Origin: Opitutaceae bacterium | GTDB taxonomy: Bacteria; Verrucomicrobiota; Verrucomicrobiia; Opitutales; Opitutaceae | Length of the DNA: 38,326 nucleotides | Direction of reading: 5' to 3' | Assembly (NCBI GenBank): GCA_027482905.1 | Contig: JAIXVP010000231.1 | Location: 1-38,326 of the forward strand | Shown here: positions 26,796 to 35,531 of the stretch, one piece after another | Layout: every line of letters starts with the position of its first letter | Numbering within the stretch: the stretch's first letter is position 1 | Notes under the pieces: model-generated | Databases searched by the model: none | What the model was told of the DNA's origin: nothing | What the model saw: the letters and a program-made list of their open reading frames with translations, nothing else | Position numbers and translations under genes: made by a program

Positions 26796-27914
26796 ATGGC
26801 GCGCGGCCCCATCATCGTGCTCGCGGACGACCTGACCGGCGCGGCCGAGGTCGGCGCCCTCGCCCACGAGGCGGGCTTGCGCGTCGTGATCGTCACCCGG
26901 GTGCCGCGCGCGCCGATCGACACCGACGTGCTGGTGCTCGACACCAACACCCGGCTCGATCCGCCCGGCCGCGCCGCCGCGCGGGTGAAAAGCCGCGCCG
27001 CCCTTTTGCGCGCGGTGCCACACTCGGGGGTGTTTAAAAAGACCGACTCCGTTCTGCGCGGCCCCGTGCTCGCCGAACTTTCCGCCTGCGCCGCCGCCTT
27101 CGGCTTCACGCGCACCCTGCTCGTCGCGGGCAACCCCTCGCTCGGCCGCACCATCGACGGAGGGCGTTGCTACGTCGACGGCCAGCCGCTCGACCAAACC
27201 CCTTTCGCCCGCGATCCCCACCATCCGGCGAGCAGCCCCGAAACACTCGAGTTGCTCCGCGCGACGCGACGCCCCGACGTGTTGAATCGCAAACTGACGG
27301 ATTCGCTGCCACCCGTCGGCATCATCATTGCCGAACACCGGCGCGCCGCCGACACCGCCCGATGGGTCTTGGCCGTGGACAACCACACCCTGCCCGCCGG
27401 CGGCGCGGATTTCTTCCGCGCGTGGCTGGAGAGCCGAATGCCCGCTCGCCGCAGACCGTTGTCCGGCCAAACTCCGCCCGGCCCGGCGCTGCTGCTCCAC
27501 GGCACCACCGCCCCGTGCGCCGGGGAATCCGCGCTGCTCTTCACCGGCCTCCGTCCCCCGTCGGCCAAACGAGTCGCTCTGGCCCTGAGGCAACACGGCA
27601 CCGCCGCCGTAACCGCCAGCGCATCGACGTTAAACGACCCGGCCGCCCCCGCGCAGATCGCAAAGGGTTTCGCGGCACTCGCTCTTGCCCTGCGCGACGT
27701 CGACGCCTTCCGCCATCTGCTCATTGCCGGAGGTGCGACCGCCGCGACCGTGCTGGGCGCGCTAGGATGGAACCGCCTCTCGGTGGTGCGAGTCTGGGCA
27801 CCGGGCGTGGTAAGTTTGCAGCCCGCCGACATTCCGATCACCGTCACCCTGAAACCCGGCAGCTACCCCTGGCCCGCCGAACTCATCCGCCTCGCCCCCC
27901 GTCTGTTTTCCTAA
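26796..27914 (+). CDS. Four-carbon acid sugar kinase (DUF1537 family)
   Basis: ATP-dependent kinase of the DtnK/DenK/OtnK group, which phosphorylates the terminal hydroxyl of C4 sugar acids such as threonate and erythronate. The N-terminal domain has LADDLTGAAEVG (9-20) and KKTDSVLRGP (81-90). The C-terminal nucleotide domain has IAGGATAATVLGALGW and a final ITVTLKPGSYPW-type segment, a variant of the usual LALKSGNFG. At 372 residues it is shorter than the common 400-430. The adjacent PdxA2 gene (3 bp gap) is the classical partner. It starts 7 bp after the aldolase stop. The exact C4 or related substrate cannot be assigned. Confidence 0.9.
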   Translation: MARGPIIVLADDLTGAAEVGALAHEAGLRVVIVTRVPRAPIDTDVLVLDTNTRLDPPGRAAARVKSRAALLRAVPHSGVFKKTDSVLRGPVLAELSACAAAFGFTRTLLVAGNPSLGRTIDGGRCYVDGQPLDQTPFARDPHHPASSPETLELLRATRRPDVLNRKLTDSLPPVGIIIAEHRRAADTARWVLAVDNHTLPAGGADFFRAWLESRMPARRRPLSGQTPPGPALLLHGTTAPCAGESALLFTGLRPPSAKRVALALRQHGTAAVTASASTLNDPAAPAQIAKGFAALALALRDVDAFRHLLIAGGATAATVLGALGWNRLSVVRVWAPGVVSLQPADIPITVTLKPGSYPWPAELIRLAPRLFS

Positions 27915-27917
27915 CCC

Positions 27918-28928
27918 ATGAGCCCTCCGCCAATCGTCGCCATCACGCTGGGCGATCCCGCCGGCACCGGTCCCGAGATCATCCTGAAGGCCCTCGCCCA
28001 ACCCGAGGTGCGGGCCCTGGGCCGCATGCTGATCGTGGGCGACGCCGCCACCCTCGACCGCGCCCAAACCTACACCGGCACCAAGCTGCGGCTCAACGCC
28101 GTCGCCGCCCCCGAGGGCGCCCGCTTCGATCCCGACGTGCTCGACGTGCTTGATCTAAAAAACGTCGACCTCGCCAACCTCACCGTGGGCAAGGTCAGCC
28201 CCATGGCCGGCCACGCCGCCTACGAATACGTCAAGACCGCCGCCGAACTCGCCCTCGCCGGACGCGTCGGCGCCATCGTTACCTCCGCCCTGAACAAGGC
28301 CGCGCTCAACGCCGCCGGGCACCATTTCGACGGCCACACCGGCCTGCTCGCCGAGGTCTGTCAGGCACCCGGCGCCACCATGATGCTCGTGGCCGACAAA
28401 CTGCGCGTCACCCATGTCTCCACCCACGTTTCGCTCCGTCAGGCTATCGACCGCGTCCGCCCCGAGCGCATCCTCAAAGTCCTTCAACTCACCCACGACG
28501 CCGTTCGCCGCCTCGGCATCGACAGACCCAGACTCGCCGTCGCCGGCCTGAACCCGCACACCGGCGAGGGCGGCCTCTTCGGCGACGAAGAGGAGAAATA
28601 CATCGCGCCCGCCATCGCCCAGGCCCGCGCCCTCGGCCTCGACGCCTCCGGCCCCTGGCCGGGCGACACGGTCTTTTTCCGCACCCTGCAAGGCGAGTTC
28701 GACGGCGCCGTCGCCATGTATCACGACCAAGGCCACGTCGCCGCCAAGATGCTCGGGATCTGGCGCGGCGTAAACGTGACGCTCGGGCTGCCCATCATCC
28801 GCACCTCGGTCGAACACGGCACCGATTTCACCAACGCCGGCACCGGTCGCGGGGATCCGCGCAGCCTGATCGAGGCCATCAAGCTCGCCGCCATTCTCGC
28901 CGCCAACCCGGCCGTCACCCGCCCATGA
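27918..28928 (+). CDS. pdxA2: PdxA2-type 4-phospho-threonate/erythronate dehydrogenase
   Basis: Metal- and NAD-dependent oxidative decarboxylase of 336 residues. In PdxA2 pathways it converts 4-phospho-D-threonate or -erythronate to dihydroxyacetone phosphate and CO2. Marks: ITLGDPAGTGPEI (9-21), HHFDGHTGLLAE (135-146), and metal histidines His170 (STHVSLR), His214 (NPHTGEGG) and His269 (MYHDQGH). The PdxA family also includes the vitamin B6 enzyme acting on 4-phosphohydroxythreonine, but the kinase next door and the catabolic operon favour the PdxA2 role. It is followed by an ATGA overlap with the next gene. Cytoplasmic. Confidence 0.9.
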   Translation: MSPPPIVAITLGDPAGTGPEIILKALAQPEVRALGRMLIVGDAATLDRAQTYTGTKLRLNAVAAPEGARFDPDVLDVLDLKNVDLANLTVGKVSPMAGHAAYEYVKTAAELALAGRVGAIVTSALNKAALNAAGHHFDGHTGLLAEVCQAPGATMMLVADKLRVTHVSTHVSLRQAIDRVRPERILKVLQLTHDAVRRLGIDRPRLAVAGLNPHTGEGGLFGDEEEKYIAPAIAQARALGLDASGPWPGDTVFFRTLQGEFDGAVAMYHDQGHVAAKMLGIWRGVNVTLGLPIIRTSVEHGTDFTNAGTGRGDPRSLIEAIKLAAILAANPAVTRP

Positions 28929-30724
28929 GCCCGCGTCTCCCGCTCGCGTTGCTTTTGCCTCTCGCCCTCCATGCGGCGGAGCCGCTTCCCCCGCTCGTCT
29001 ACACCGGCCCGACCGAGGTCACGCCCACCGCCGACGGCGGCCTGCCACCCGTGGTCGGCGTGCAGAACATCCAGGTCTTTCGCGCCAACCGCACCGCGCC
29101 CGCCCACGCCGACGGCCTGGCCGACACCTACGTCCACGCGCCGATGTTGGCCCACTGGCGCGGACGCTTTTACCTCGAATACCTCAGCGGCGCAGTGAAC
29201 GAGCACGACAACCCCACCGTCACCTCGCTCACGTCCTCGTCCGACGGACTGACCTGGGACGCGCCGCGGGTGATCTTCCCGTTCATCGCCCTGCCCGACG
29301 GCACGCACACCATCGCCCACCAACGCATGGGCTTTTACGTCGCGCCCGACGGCCGCCTGCTCGCCCTCTCCTTCTTCGGCACGCCGCCTTCACCCAACGA
29401 CGGCAAAGGGCTCGGACGCGCAGTGCGCGAGATACGTGCCGACGGCACCTTCGGGCCGATCTATTTCATCCGCGTCAACGCCGCCCGCGACTTCCCGGAG
29501 TTTCCGCTCCCCTACCCGCTCTACTCCACCGCGCCCGACCCCGGTTTTGTCTCAGCATGCGACGCCCTGCTCGCGAACAAAGTCATGACCGCGCAGTGGT
29601 GGGAGGAGGAACAGCTCGACGAGTCCGGCTTCTACCGCGTCAAGGGCAAGGCCCTCTCCACCGTCACCCGCCCCGACGGCTCCACCCTCGGCATCTGGAA
29701 GAACCGCCTCGTCGCCACAACCACCGACCGGGGCGAGACCTGGACCGAAAAAACCTTCGCCGCAAATCTGCCCAACAACGCCTCGAAATACTGGCTGCAA
29801 GCCACCGCCGACGGCCGCTACGCGCTCGTTTTCAACCCCACCAACCGCAACCGCTACCCGCTCGCCGTCACCACCAGCGACGACTGCGCGACCTTCTCCG
29901 GCCTCGCCACCGTTCACGGCGAGCTCCCCGACCAGCGTTTCGGCGGCTACCTGAAAAACCTGGGACCACAATACGTGCGCGGCATCGTCGAGGGCAACGG
30001 CACCCCGCCCGACTCCGCCTCCGCGTTCTGGCTCACTTACTCCGTCAACAAAGAGGACATCTGGGTCGCCCGCGTGCCCGTGCCGGTTACGACCGCCGTC
30101 ACCGGCCCCATCCACGACGATTTTAACGCCGCCCCCCTCGGCACCCTGCCAGCCGGGTGGAACATCTACTCTCCCCTCTGGGCCCCCGTGCGCGTCGCGG
30201 ATACCGCCGCTCCGCTCGCCCCGGATCGCGCCCTCGAACTCCGCGACGAGGATCCCTGCGACTACGCCCGCGCCGTGCGCGTTTTCCCCGCCACCCACGG
30301 CGTGAAGATCACCTTCCGCGTCTTCGCCCACCAGGCCGACGCCCGCCTGGAAATCGATCTCCAGGACGCACGGGGCCTGCGTCCCGTGCGCCTCGCCTTC
30401 GAGGAGAATGGCCGCCTGCGCGCCTGTCACGAAGGCCAATGGCTCGACGCCGGCCCCTACGTCGCGAACCGCTGGCACGAGTTCACCCTCGAGATTCCGT
30501 CCGCCCCCGACGCCGACCGCTGCGCCCTGCTGGTCGACGGACAATCCCCCCTGCCCCGCCCCGCCTTCTTCACCGACCCGGTCAAAACCGTGGAACGCCT
30601 CTCCTTCCGCACCGGCGCCTATCGCGAACGCGGCTACGGCGGCCGCGACCTCCCCGCCGCCGATCAGAAATCCCCTCCCGCCACCTTCCTGATCGACGAC
30701 GTCGTCATCACACCCCTGCCATGA
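28925..30724 (+). CDS. Exported BNR-like propeller plus C-terminal beta-sandwich protein
   Basis: A 599-residue protein with a signal peptide (about 1-18, ending LHAAE). Residues about 40-395 read as a propeller with degenerate Asp boxes: SSSDGLTW, TTDRGETW and TTSDDCATF. The C-terminal part (about 400-599) starts DDFNAAPLGTLPAGWNIY and ends in FLIDDVVITPLP, typical of a concanavalin-like/LamG jelly-roll module. It resembles uncharacterised verrucomicrobial sialidase-superfamily proteins; beta-propeller polysaccharide lyases are another possibility. Its start overlaps pdxA2 and its stop overlaps the next gene, both as ATGA, so an exported enzyme is co-translated with a cytoplasmic pathway. 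The substrate is unknown. Confidence 0.75.
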   Translation: MSPRLPLALLLPLALHAAEPLPPLVYTGPTEVTPTADGGLPPVVGVQNIQVFRANRTAPAHADGLADTYVHAPMLAHWRGRFYLEYLSGAVNEHDNPTVTSLTSSSDGLTWDAPRVIFPFIALPDGTHTIAHQRMGFYVAPDGRLLALSFFGTPPSPNDGKGLGRAVREIRADGTFGPIYFIRVNAARDFPEFPLPYPLYSTAPDPGFVSACDALLANKVMTAQWWEEEQLDESGFYRVKGKALSTVTRPDGSTLGIWKNRLVATTTDRGETWTEKTFAANLPNNASKYWLQATADGRYALVFNPTNRNRYPLAVTTSDDCATFSGLATVHGELPDQRFGGYLKNLGPQYVRGIVEGNGTPPDSASAFWLTYSVNKEDIWVARVPVPVTTAVTGPIHDDFNAAPLGTLPAGWNIYSPLWAPVRVADTAAPLAPDRALELRDEDPCDYARAVRVFPATHGVKITFRVFAHQADARLEIDLQDARGLRPVRLAFEENGRLRACHEGQWLDAGPYVANRWHEFTLEIPSAPDADRCALLVDGQSPLPRPAFFTDPVKTVERLSFRTGAYRERGYGGRDLPAADQKSPPATFLIDDVVITPLP

Positions 30725-33270
30725 CTCTCCGCTTTCTCGCCCTGTTTACCACGCTGGTCGCCGGTCTGCTTCGCGCCGAAGTGATGCCCCCGCCGGGCGC
30801 CTCGCCTCGCGTCCTCTACGGCTTGGAGCGCCTCCGCGCCGCGCGCCCTTCCGACGCTCCCCGCGTGCTTTTCAGCGGTTCCACCCTTCCGATCGCCCCC
30901 GAAGGATTTTCCATCACGACCGGTCCCGACGGCGTATTCACCATCACCGCCGCCGACGACACCGGCCGGCTCTACGCATGCCTCGAATTGGCGGAGCGTA
31001 TCCGTCACAACGAAACGTCTCCGTCGTCGCCGCTGCCGCTCAACCTCACCGATGCACCGACCATGGTGCTGCGCGGCACCTGCATCGGCATGCAGAAGAC
31101 CTACTACCTGCCCGGCCGAAAAGTTTACGAATACCCCTACACCCCGGAGGAGTTCCCGTTCTTCTACGACAAGGCCTACTGGACCGAATACCTCGATCAC
31201 CTCGCCGACTTGAGGTTGAACACCCTCTACCTCTGGAACGGACACCCCTTCGCGTCTCTCGTCCGCCTGCCCGACTACCCCGAGGCGGTTGAAGTTTCCC
31301 CGGAGGTCTTCGCCCGCAACGTCGAGATGTTTCGCTGGCTCACCGCCGAGTGCGACCGGCGCGGCATCTGGCTGGTCCAGCAGTTCTACAGCATCCTCAT
31401 CTCCAAGCCGCTCGCCGAAAAACACGGCCTCGAATCGCAGCTGCACGCCTGGAACGACCTCGCCGCCGACTACACCCGCAAGTCCATCGCCGCCTTCGTG
31501 CGCGAGTTTCCCCACGTCGGCCTGATGCCCTGCCTCGGCGAGGCCCTCCAGGAGCAAAGCGCCCAGACCCGCTGGATGACCGAGGTCATTCTGCCCGGCG
31601 TGAAAGACGGCATGAAGGCCGCCGGCCTCACCGAGGAGCCCCCCGTCGTGCTGCGCACCCACGCCACCGACGCCACCTTGGTGATGCCCGAGGCGCTGAA
31701 GGTTTACCGCAACCTCTACACCGAGGCGAAATTCAACGGCGAGTCGCTCACCACCTGGGAACCGCGCGGCGTGCGCCAGCAGCTCCATCTGACGATGAGC
31801 CGCGTCGGCTCCACCCACATCGCCAACGTCCACATCCTCGCGAATCTCGAACCCTTCCGCTACGGCGCGACCGATTTTATCCAGAAGTCCGTCCTCGCGA
31901 TGCGCGACCGCCTCGGCGCGCGCGGCCTCCACCTCTACCCGCTCTTCTACTGGGACTGGCCCGTGTCGCCCGACCTCACCGCCACTCCTCTAAAACAGTG
32001 GGAACGCGACTGGATCTGGTTCGAGGCCTGGGCGCGCTACGCCTGGAACCCCGACCGCGACGCCGTCGGCGAACACGCCTACTGGACCGCCCGCCTCGCC
32101 GATCATTACGGCCCCACCGCCGCCGCGCTCATCCTCACCGCCTACAACGCCTCCGGCGAATGCGCCCCGCGCCTCCTCCGCCGCTACGGCATCACCGAGG
32201 GCAACCGCCAGACCCTCGCGCTCGGCATGACGCTCGACGCGCTCGTCCGCCCAGAGAAATACCGCGAGTTCTCCGAACTCTGGGAATCCCAGTCGCCCCC
32301 CGGCGAACGCCTGAAGGACTTCGCCGAACGCGAATGGAAAAAACTCCCGCACGAAGGCGAGACGCCCGTCTCCATCAACGCCGAGGTGCTCGCTTTCTCC
32401 GCCCAAGCCGTCGCCGCCATCGACGCCGCCGCCCCGCTCGTGACGAAAAACGCCGAAGAGTTCGCCCGCCTGCGCAACGACGTCCACGCCATCCGCGCCA
32501 TGTCGGAGAACTACGTCGCCAAGACCGAGGCCGCCATGGCCGTCTTGCGTTACAACCACAGCCGCGACCTCGCCGATATGGAGGCCGCCGAGCGCTCCCT
32601 CGCCGCCAGCCTCGAAGCCTTCCGCACGCTCACCGCGCTGACGAAGCACACCTACAAGGCCGCCAATTCCATGCAGACCGCCCAGCGCCGCATCCCCGTC
32701 CCCGGCGGGAAAAACGGCCAGGCCGCCAACTACCACTGGACGCAACTGCTCCCAATCTACGAACAGGAGCTGGCCGACTTCCGCGCCCAGGTCGCCGCGC
32801 TCAAAAACCCCGCCGCCGCCGGTGGTCGTTCGCACGCTCCGCTCACGCCCGCCAAATGGAAACTGCTCACGCCCGGCCTGAGCACCTACACTGTGCAGGT
32901 CGGCAACACCGCCTTCCCCGACTCCCCCGCCACCTTCACCGCCGTCGCGCCGGAGCTGGAAGCCCTTCAAGGCATCGGCCTGCCGCGCGCGGACACACGT
33001 CCACCCGTCGTGTTTGAATGCTCCGAACCCGTCCGGGTGCTGATCGGCTACTTCAACGCCACCGGCCCGGAGTGGCGTAAACCGCCCACCCTCGAAACCG
33101 ACGCCACCGCCGCCGAGCGCGGCGGCGCCGAGCCCTTCCTCGTGGACGCGGTGAAGTTCGACGCGCTGCCCTCCGTCACCGTGCACGCCTTCGATTACCC
33201 CGCTGGCCGCCACACCCTCGAAGTCCGCGACACCGGCGCCTACCTGATCCTTGGTGTCGTCAAGCCGTGA
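30721..33270 (+). CDS. Large exported putative glycosidase (GH20/GH67-like architecture)
   Basis: An 849-residue protein with a signal peptide (about 1-19). The N-terminal alpha/beta domain (about 25-110, with FSITTGPDGVFTITAADDTGRLYA) is like the zincin-fold domain in front of GH20, GH67 and GH84 barrels. A TIM barrel follows (about 115-480): RGTCIGMQKTYYLPGRKVY, LADLRLNTLYLWNGHPF, GIWLVQQFYSILIS, GLMPCLGEALQEQ, VVLRTHATDATLV, TWEPRGVRQQ and YPLFYWDWPVS. Next come a helical region (about 480-690) and a C-terminal beta-rich domain. A Glu in CLGEALQEQ or in TTWEPRG could be catalytic. I do not recognise an established family. It is the last gene of the plus operon; its stop lies 1 bp from the stop of the convergent gene. 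Confidence 0.75.
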   Translation: MTLRFLALFTTLVAGLLRAEVMPPPGASPRVLYGLERLRAARPSDAPRVLFSGSTLPIAPEGFSITTGPDGVFTITAADDTGRLYACLELAERIRHNETSPSSPLPLNLTDAPTMVLRGTCIGMQKTYYLPGRKVYEYPYTPEEFPFFYDKAYWTEYLDHLADLRLNTLYLWNGHPFASLVRLPDYPEAVEVSPEVFARNVEMFRWLTAECDRRGIWLVQQFYSILISKPLAEKHGLESQLHAWNDLAADYTRKSIAAFVREFPHVGLMPCLGEALQEQSAQTRWMTEVILPGVKDGMKAAGLTEEPPVVLRTHATDATLVMPEALKVYRNLYTEAKFNGESLTTWEPRGVRQQLHLTMSRVGSTHIANVHILANLEPFRYGATDFIQKSVLAMRDRLGARGLHLYPLFYWDWPVSPDLTATPLKQWERDWIWFEAWARYAWNPDRDAVGEHAYWTARLADHYGPTAAALILTAYNASGECAPRLLRRYGITEGNRQTLALGMTLDALVRPEKYREFSELWESQSPPGERLKDFAEREWKKLPHEGETPVSINAEVLAFSAQAVAAIDAAAPLVTKNAEEFARLRNDVHAIRAMSENYVAKTEAAMAVLRYNHSRDLADMEAAERSLAASLEAFRTLTALTKHTYKAANSMQTAQRRIPVPGGKNGQAANYHWTQLLPIYEQELADFRAQVAALKNPAAAGGRSHAPLTPAKWKLLTPGLSTYTVQVGNTAFPDSPATFTAVAPELEALQGIGLPRADTRPPVVFECSEPVRVLIGYFNATGPEWRKPPTLETDATAAERGGAEPFLVDAVKFDALPSVTVHAFDYPAGRHTLEVRDTGAYLILGVVKP

Positions 33271-33271
33271 T

Positions 33272-34141
33272 CTACTCGGACTGAAACACCTGTTTCAGAT
33301 ACGCCGTATTGGCTCCGTAGTTGAAGGTCACGTCCTTCGCTCCGGTGCGGGTCGTGTCGCGGGAGCGCTCGATCACCAGCCAGCCGCTCCAGCGCAGGTC
33401 GTCGAGGGTGACCTTGATTTTGGGAAGGTCCACCTGCGGGTCGTTTTGCAGCCAGACGCCGTCGCGGTTGGACGCGTGGATCTGCACGATGCGGTCCTTT
33501 CCGAGGGTCCTTAACTCCGCGCAAACGTCGCGTCCGCTCTGGAGAGCGTTGGCGAAATTAAAATAGCTCTTCACCGCCGGCGAACCGATCTCGTCGAGCA
33601 AGGCCGACTCGTCGACCGCATCCAGCGCGGTTTCGACCCCGATGACTACGCCGGCCGCCTCGGCCTGTCGGCCCGCGGCCTTGAGGCGCTCAATCACCGC
33701 GGGGCGCAGCTCGGGACGCTTCACGAGGTCGCCCTGCACGCCGAGCGGAAGAAATAGAACCGAAACGCCCATCGCCTTGGCGGTATCGATCGCGTCCTGG
33801 ACCATTCGGTCCACACCTTCACGCTCGGCGAAGGACTGCGCGTAAAAGCCCGACATCGCGATGGACGATACCGCGAGTCCCAGCTCCCGTGCTTTGCCGA
33901 GGAACTGCCCGCGCACGACCGGATCGCCCAGCTTACTGTCGAACGTCGGCCGGTCGCCCAAGCCGCCCATGTCCACCTCCACGCCGTCGGCGCCAATCTC
34001 CTTCGCGAGCTGAAACGCGCCGAGTTTCTGCCGCTTGAGGATCATCCAATCGCAGACGCCGACACGGTAACGCGGCACCTCGGCGGCGGACGCCGCCACG
34101 ACTAGACCAAGGAGGCAAATCAACCAGACTGGACGCCTCAT
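33272..34141 (-). CDS. Exported xylose-isomerase-like TIM-barrel protein
   Basis: A 289-residue member of the sugar phosphate isomerase/epimerase (AP-endonuclease 2) superfamily with a clear signal peptide (about 1-20, ending ASAAE), which is unusual for an isomerase and places it outside the cytoplasm. Metal-site residues visible: Glu in VIGVETALD, His in IVQIHASN and Glu in LVIERSRD. In SYFNFANAL an Asn stands where relatives commonly have Asp. Exported members of this superfamily occur with Gfo/Idh/MocA enzymes in systems that cleave glycosides by a 3-keto route; that role is inference. Its start overlaps the symporter gene stop (ATGA), and its stop is 1 bp from the convergent operon. Confidence 0.85.
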   Translation of the reverse strand: MRRPVWLICLLGLVVAASAAEVPRYRVGVCDWMILKRQKLGAFQLAKEIGADGVEVDMGGLGDRPTFDSKLGDPVVRGQFLGKARELGLAVSSIAMSGFYAQSFAEREGVDRMVQDAIDTAKAMGVSVLFLPLGVQGDLVKRPELRPAVIERLKAAGRQAEAAGVVIGVETALDAVDESALLDEIGSPAVKSYFNFANALQSGRDVCAELRTLGKDRIVQIHASNRDGVWLQNDPQVDLPKIKVTLDDLRWSGWLVIERSRDTTRTGAKDVTFNYGANTAYLKQVFQSE

Positions 34142-35484
34142 GTCACAGCGGCCCGGCGTTGCTCCAACTCCTCACGAATCCGCGGCTCCATCGCCTCGAA
34201 GCGAGGGTAGAAGAGGACGGGGATCAAGCTGAGCACGAAGCAGGCGGCCGGCAGCCAGACGACTCCAAAGGTGATCGCGCGGAGCGCCGCCTCGCCTTGG
34301 GCGACCTTGGGAACGTAGCCGGAGGCGTCGAGCATCCACATCGGAATCGCCCCGCCGAGACCGGCCCCGGCCTTCAGGCAGAACGCGGCTCCGACGGCGG
34401 TCAGCAGCCCGGCGGCGCGCACCCCGGTTTTCCATTCACCGTAATCGACGCTCTCCGAAAGCACCGAGAACGGCATCGCCATCGCCGCGCCGCTCGCGAC
34501 GAAGCACACCGTCCAACCGGTCATGATGACGGCGATCGAAGGTTCACCGCGCATGCCCAGCCAGACGATCAGCTGACCAAGCGCCATTCCGGCGAGGCCC
34601 AGGCCCCAGACGGCACTCTTCGAGACGCGCCGGCAAAACCACGGCAGCAGCAACGCGGTGGCCAGCGAGGCGAAGTCCAGGCTGTTGGCCAGTTTCAGCA
34701 GGTCGGGCCGATGCAACACGTATTCGAAAAAATGCGGCGCCACGGTCACGCGGGCTATGAAGCCGATCCAGAAAAAGAGACTGCTCGCAAAGATGATGAA
34801 CCACGGCCAGTTGCCGCGCAGCGCGACAAATCCGCCGCGCAGGGGCATGGGTTTCGTATCGGCCGGCACGGTCTCGCGCAGATTGCGAAACGCCAGGAGG
34901 AAGAGACCGACCGAGAGCGCGGCAAAGATCGGCACCGCCAGCATGAAGCCGCGTCGGTCGTCCCCGCCGCCGAGCAGGCGAACGAGTTCCAGGCCGGTGA
35001 GGTTGACCAGCAACACGCCGATCTTGGAGCCGAACATGCGGAAGGTCGTCAGCGTGACGCGTTCGGCCGGATCGGGCGTGAGCGCGGAGAGAATGGACGT
35101 CACCGGGGTGTTGATACCGGTGTAGAGGATGTTGCAGCCGATGTAGGTGACGGCGGCGTAGGCGATCTTGGCGCCGTAGCTCAAATCGGGCGTGAGAAAG
35201 GAGAGAACGCCAAAGAGCGCGAAGGGTCCGCACAGCCAGAGAAACCACGGGCGGCTCTTGCCCCAGCGGCTGCGCGTGCGGTCGAAAATCACGCCCCAGA
35301 TCGGCGCGTCGATCGCGTCGATCCAGCGCGCGGCGAGCAGGATCGTGCCCACCGCCGCCGCCGAGATGCGCACCGTGTCGGTGAGGTAGAAAGGCAGATA
35401 CCACATGATCCAGCAGAAGAGCATCTGGCCGGCGACGTCGCTCGCGGCGTAGCTCAGGCGGACGGTGGTGGAGGTTTGGCTCAT
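34138..35484 (-). CDS. GPH-family (MFS) glycoside/sugar:cation symporter
   Basis: A 448-residue inner-membrane protein with 12 predicted hydrophobic segments. The GPH (MelB/XynB-like) signature DAPIWGVIFDRTRSRWGKSRPW-type loop follows TM2, visible as IFDRTRSRWGKSRPW. ESVDYGEWKTGVRAAG appears later in the protein and is also typical. Such carriers import mono- or oligosaccharides or glycosides with Na+ or H+. ATG 35484 is chosen because the GPH N-terminus begins at MSQTSTTVRLSYA; it is directly preceded by ACCCC. It lies 47 bp downstream of the Gfo/Idh/MocA gene and is coupled to the TIM-barrel gene. Confidence 0.92.
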   Translation of the reverse strand: MSQTSTTVRLSYAASDVAGQMLFCWIMWYLPFYLTDTVRISAAAVGTILLAARWIDAIDAPIWGVIFDRTRSRWGKSRPWFLWLCGPFALFGVLSFLTPDLSYGAKIAYAAVTYIGCNILYTGINTPVTSILSALTPDPAERVTLTTFRMFGSKIGVLLVNLTGLELVRLLGGGDDRRGFMLAVPIFAALSVGLFLLAFRNLRETVPADTKPMPLRGGFVALRGNWPWFIIFASSLFFWIGFIARVTVAPHFFEYVLHRPDLLKLANSLDFASLATALLLPWFCRRVSKSAVWGLGLAGMALGQLIVWLGMRGEPSIAVIMTGWTVCFVASGAAMAMPFSVLSESVDYGEWKTGVRAAGLLTAVGAAFCLKAGAGLGGAIPMWMLDASGYVPKVAQGEAALRAITFGVVWLPAACFVLSLIPVLFYPRFEAMEPRIREELEQRRAAVT

Positions 35485-35531
35485 GGGGTAAAGTCGGGGG
35501 CAGACGGGGTTCGGACCGACGGATTGGCGGA

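Noticed and set aside
27918-28928. PdxA as the vitamin B6 biosynthesis enzyme
   Set aside because: The adjacent four-carbon acid sugar kinase and the catabolic operon favour PdxA2. No other pdx gene is nearby.
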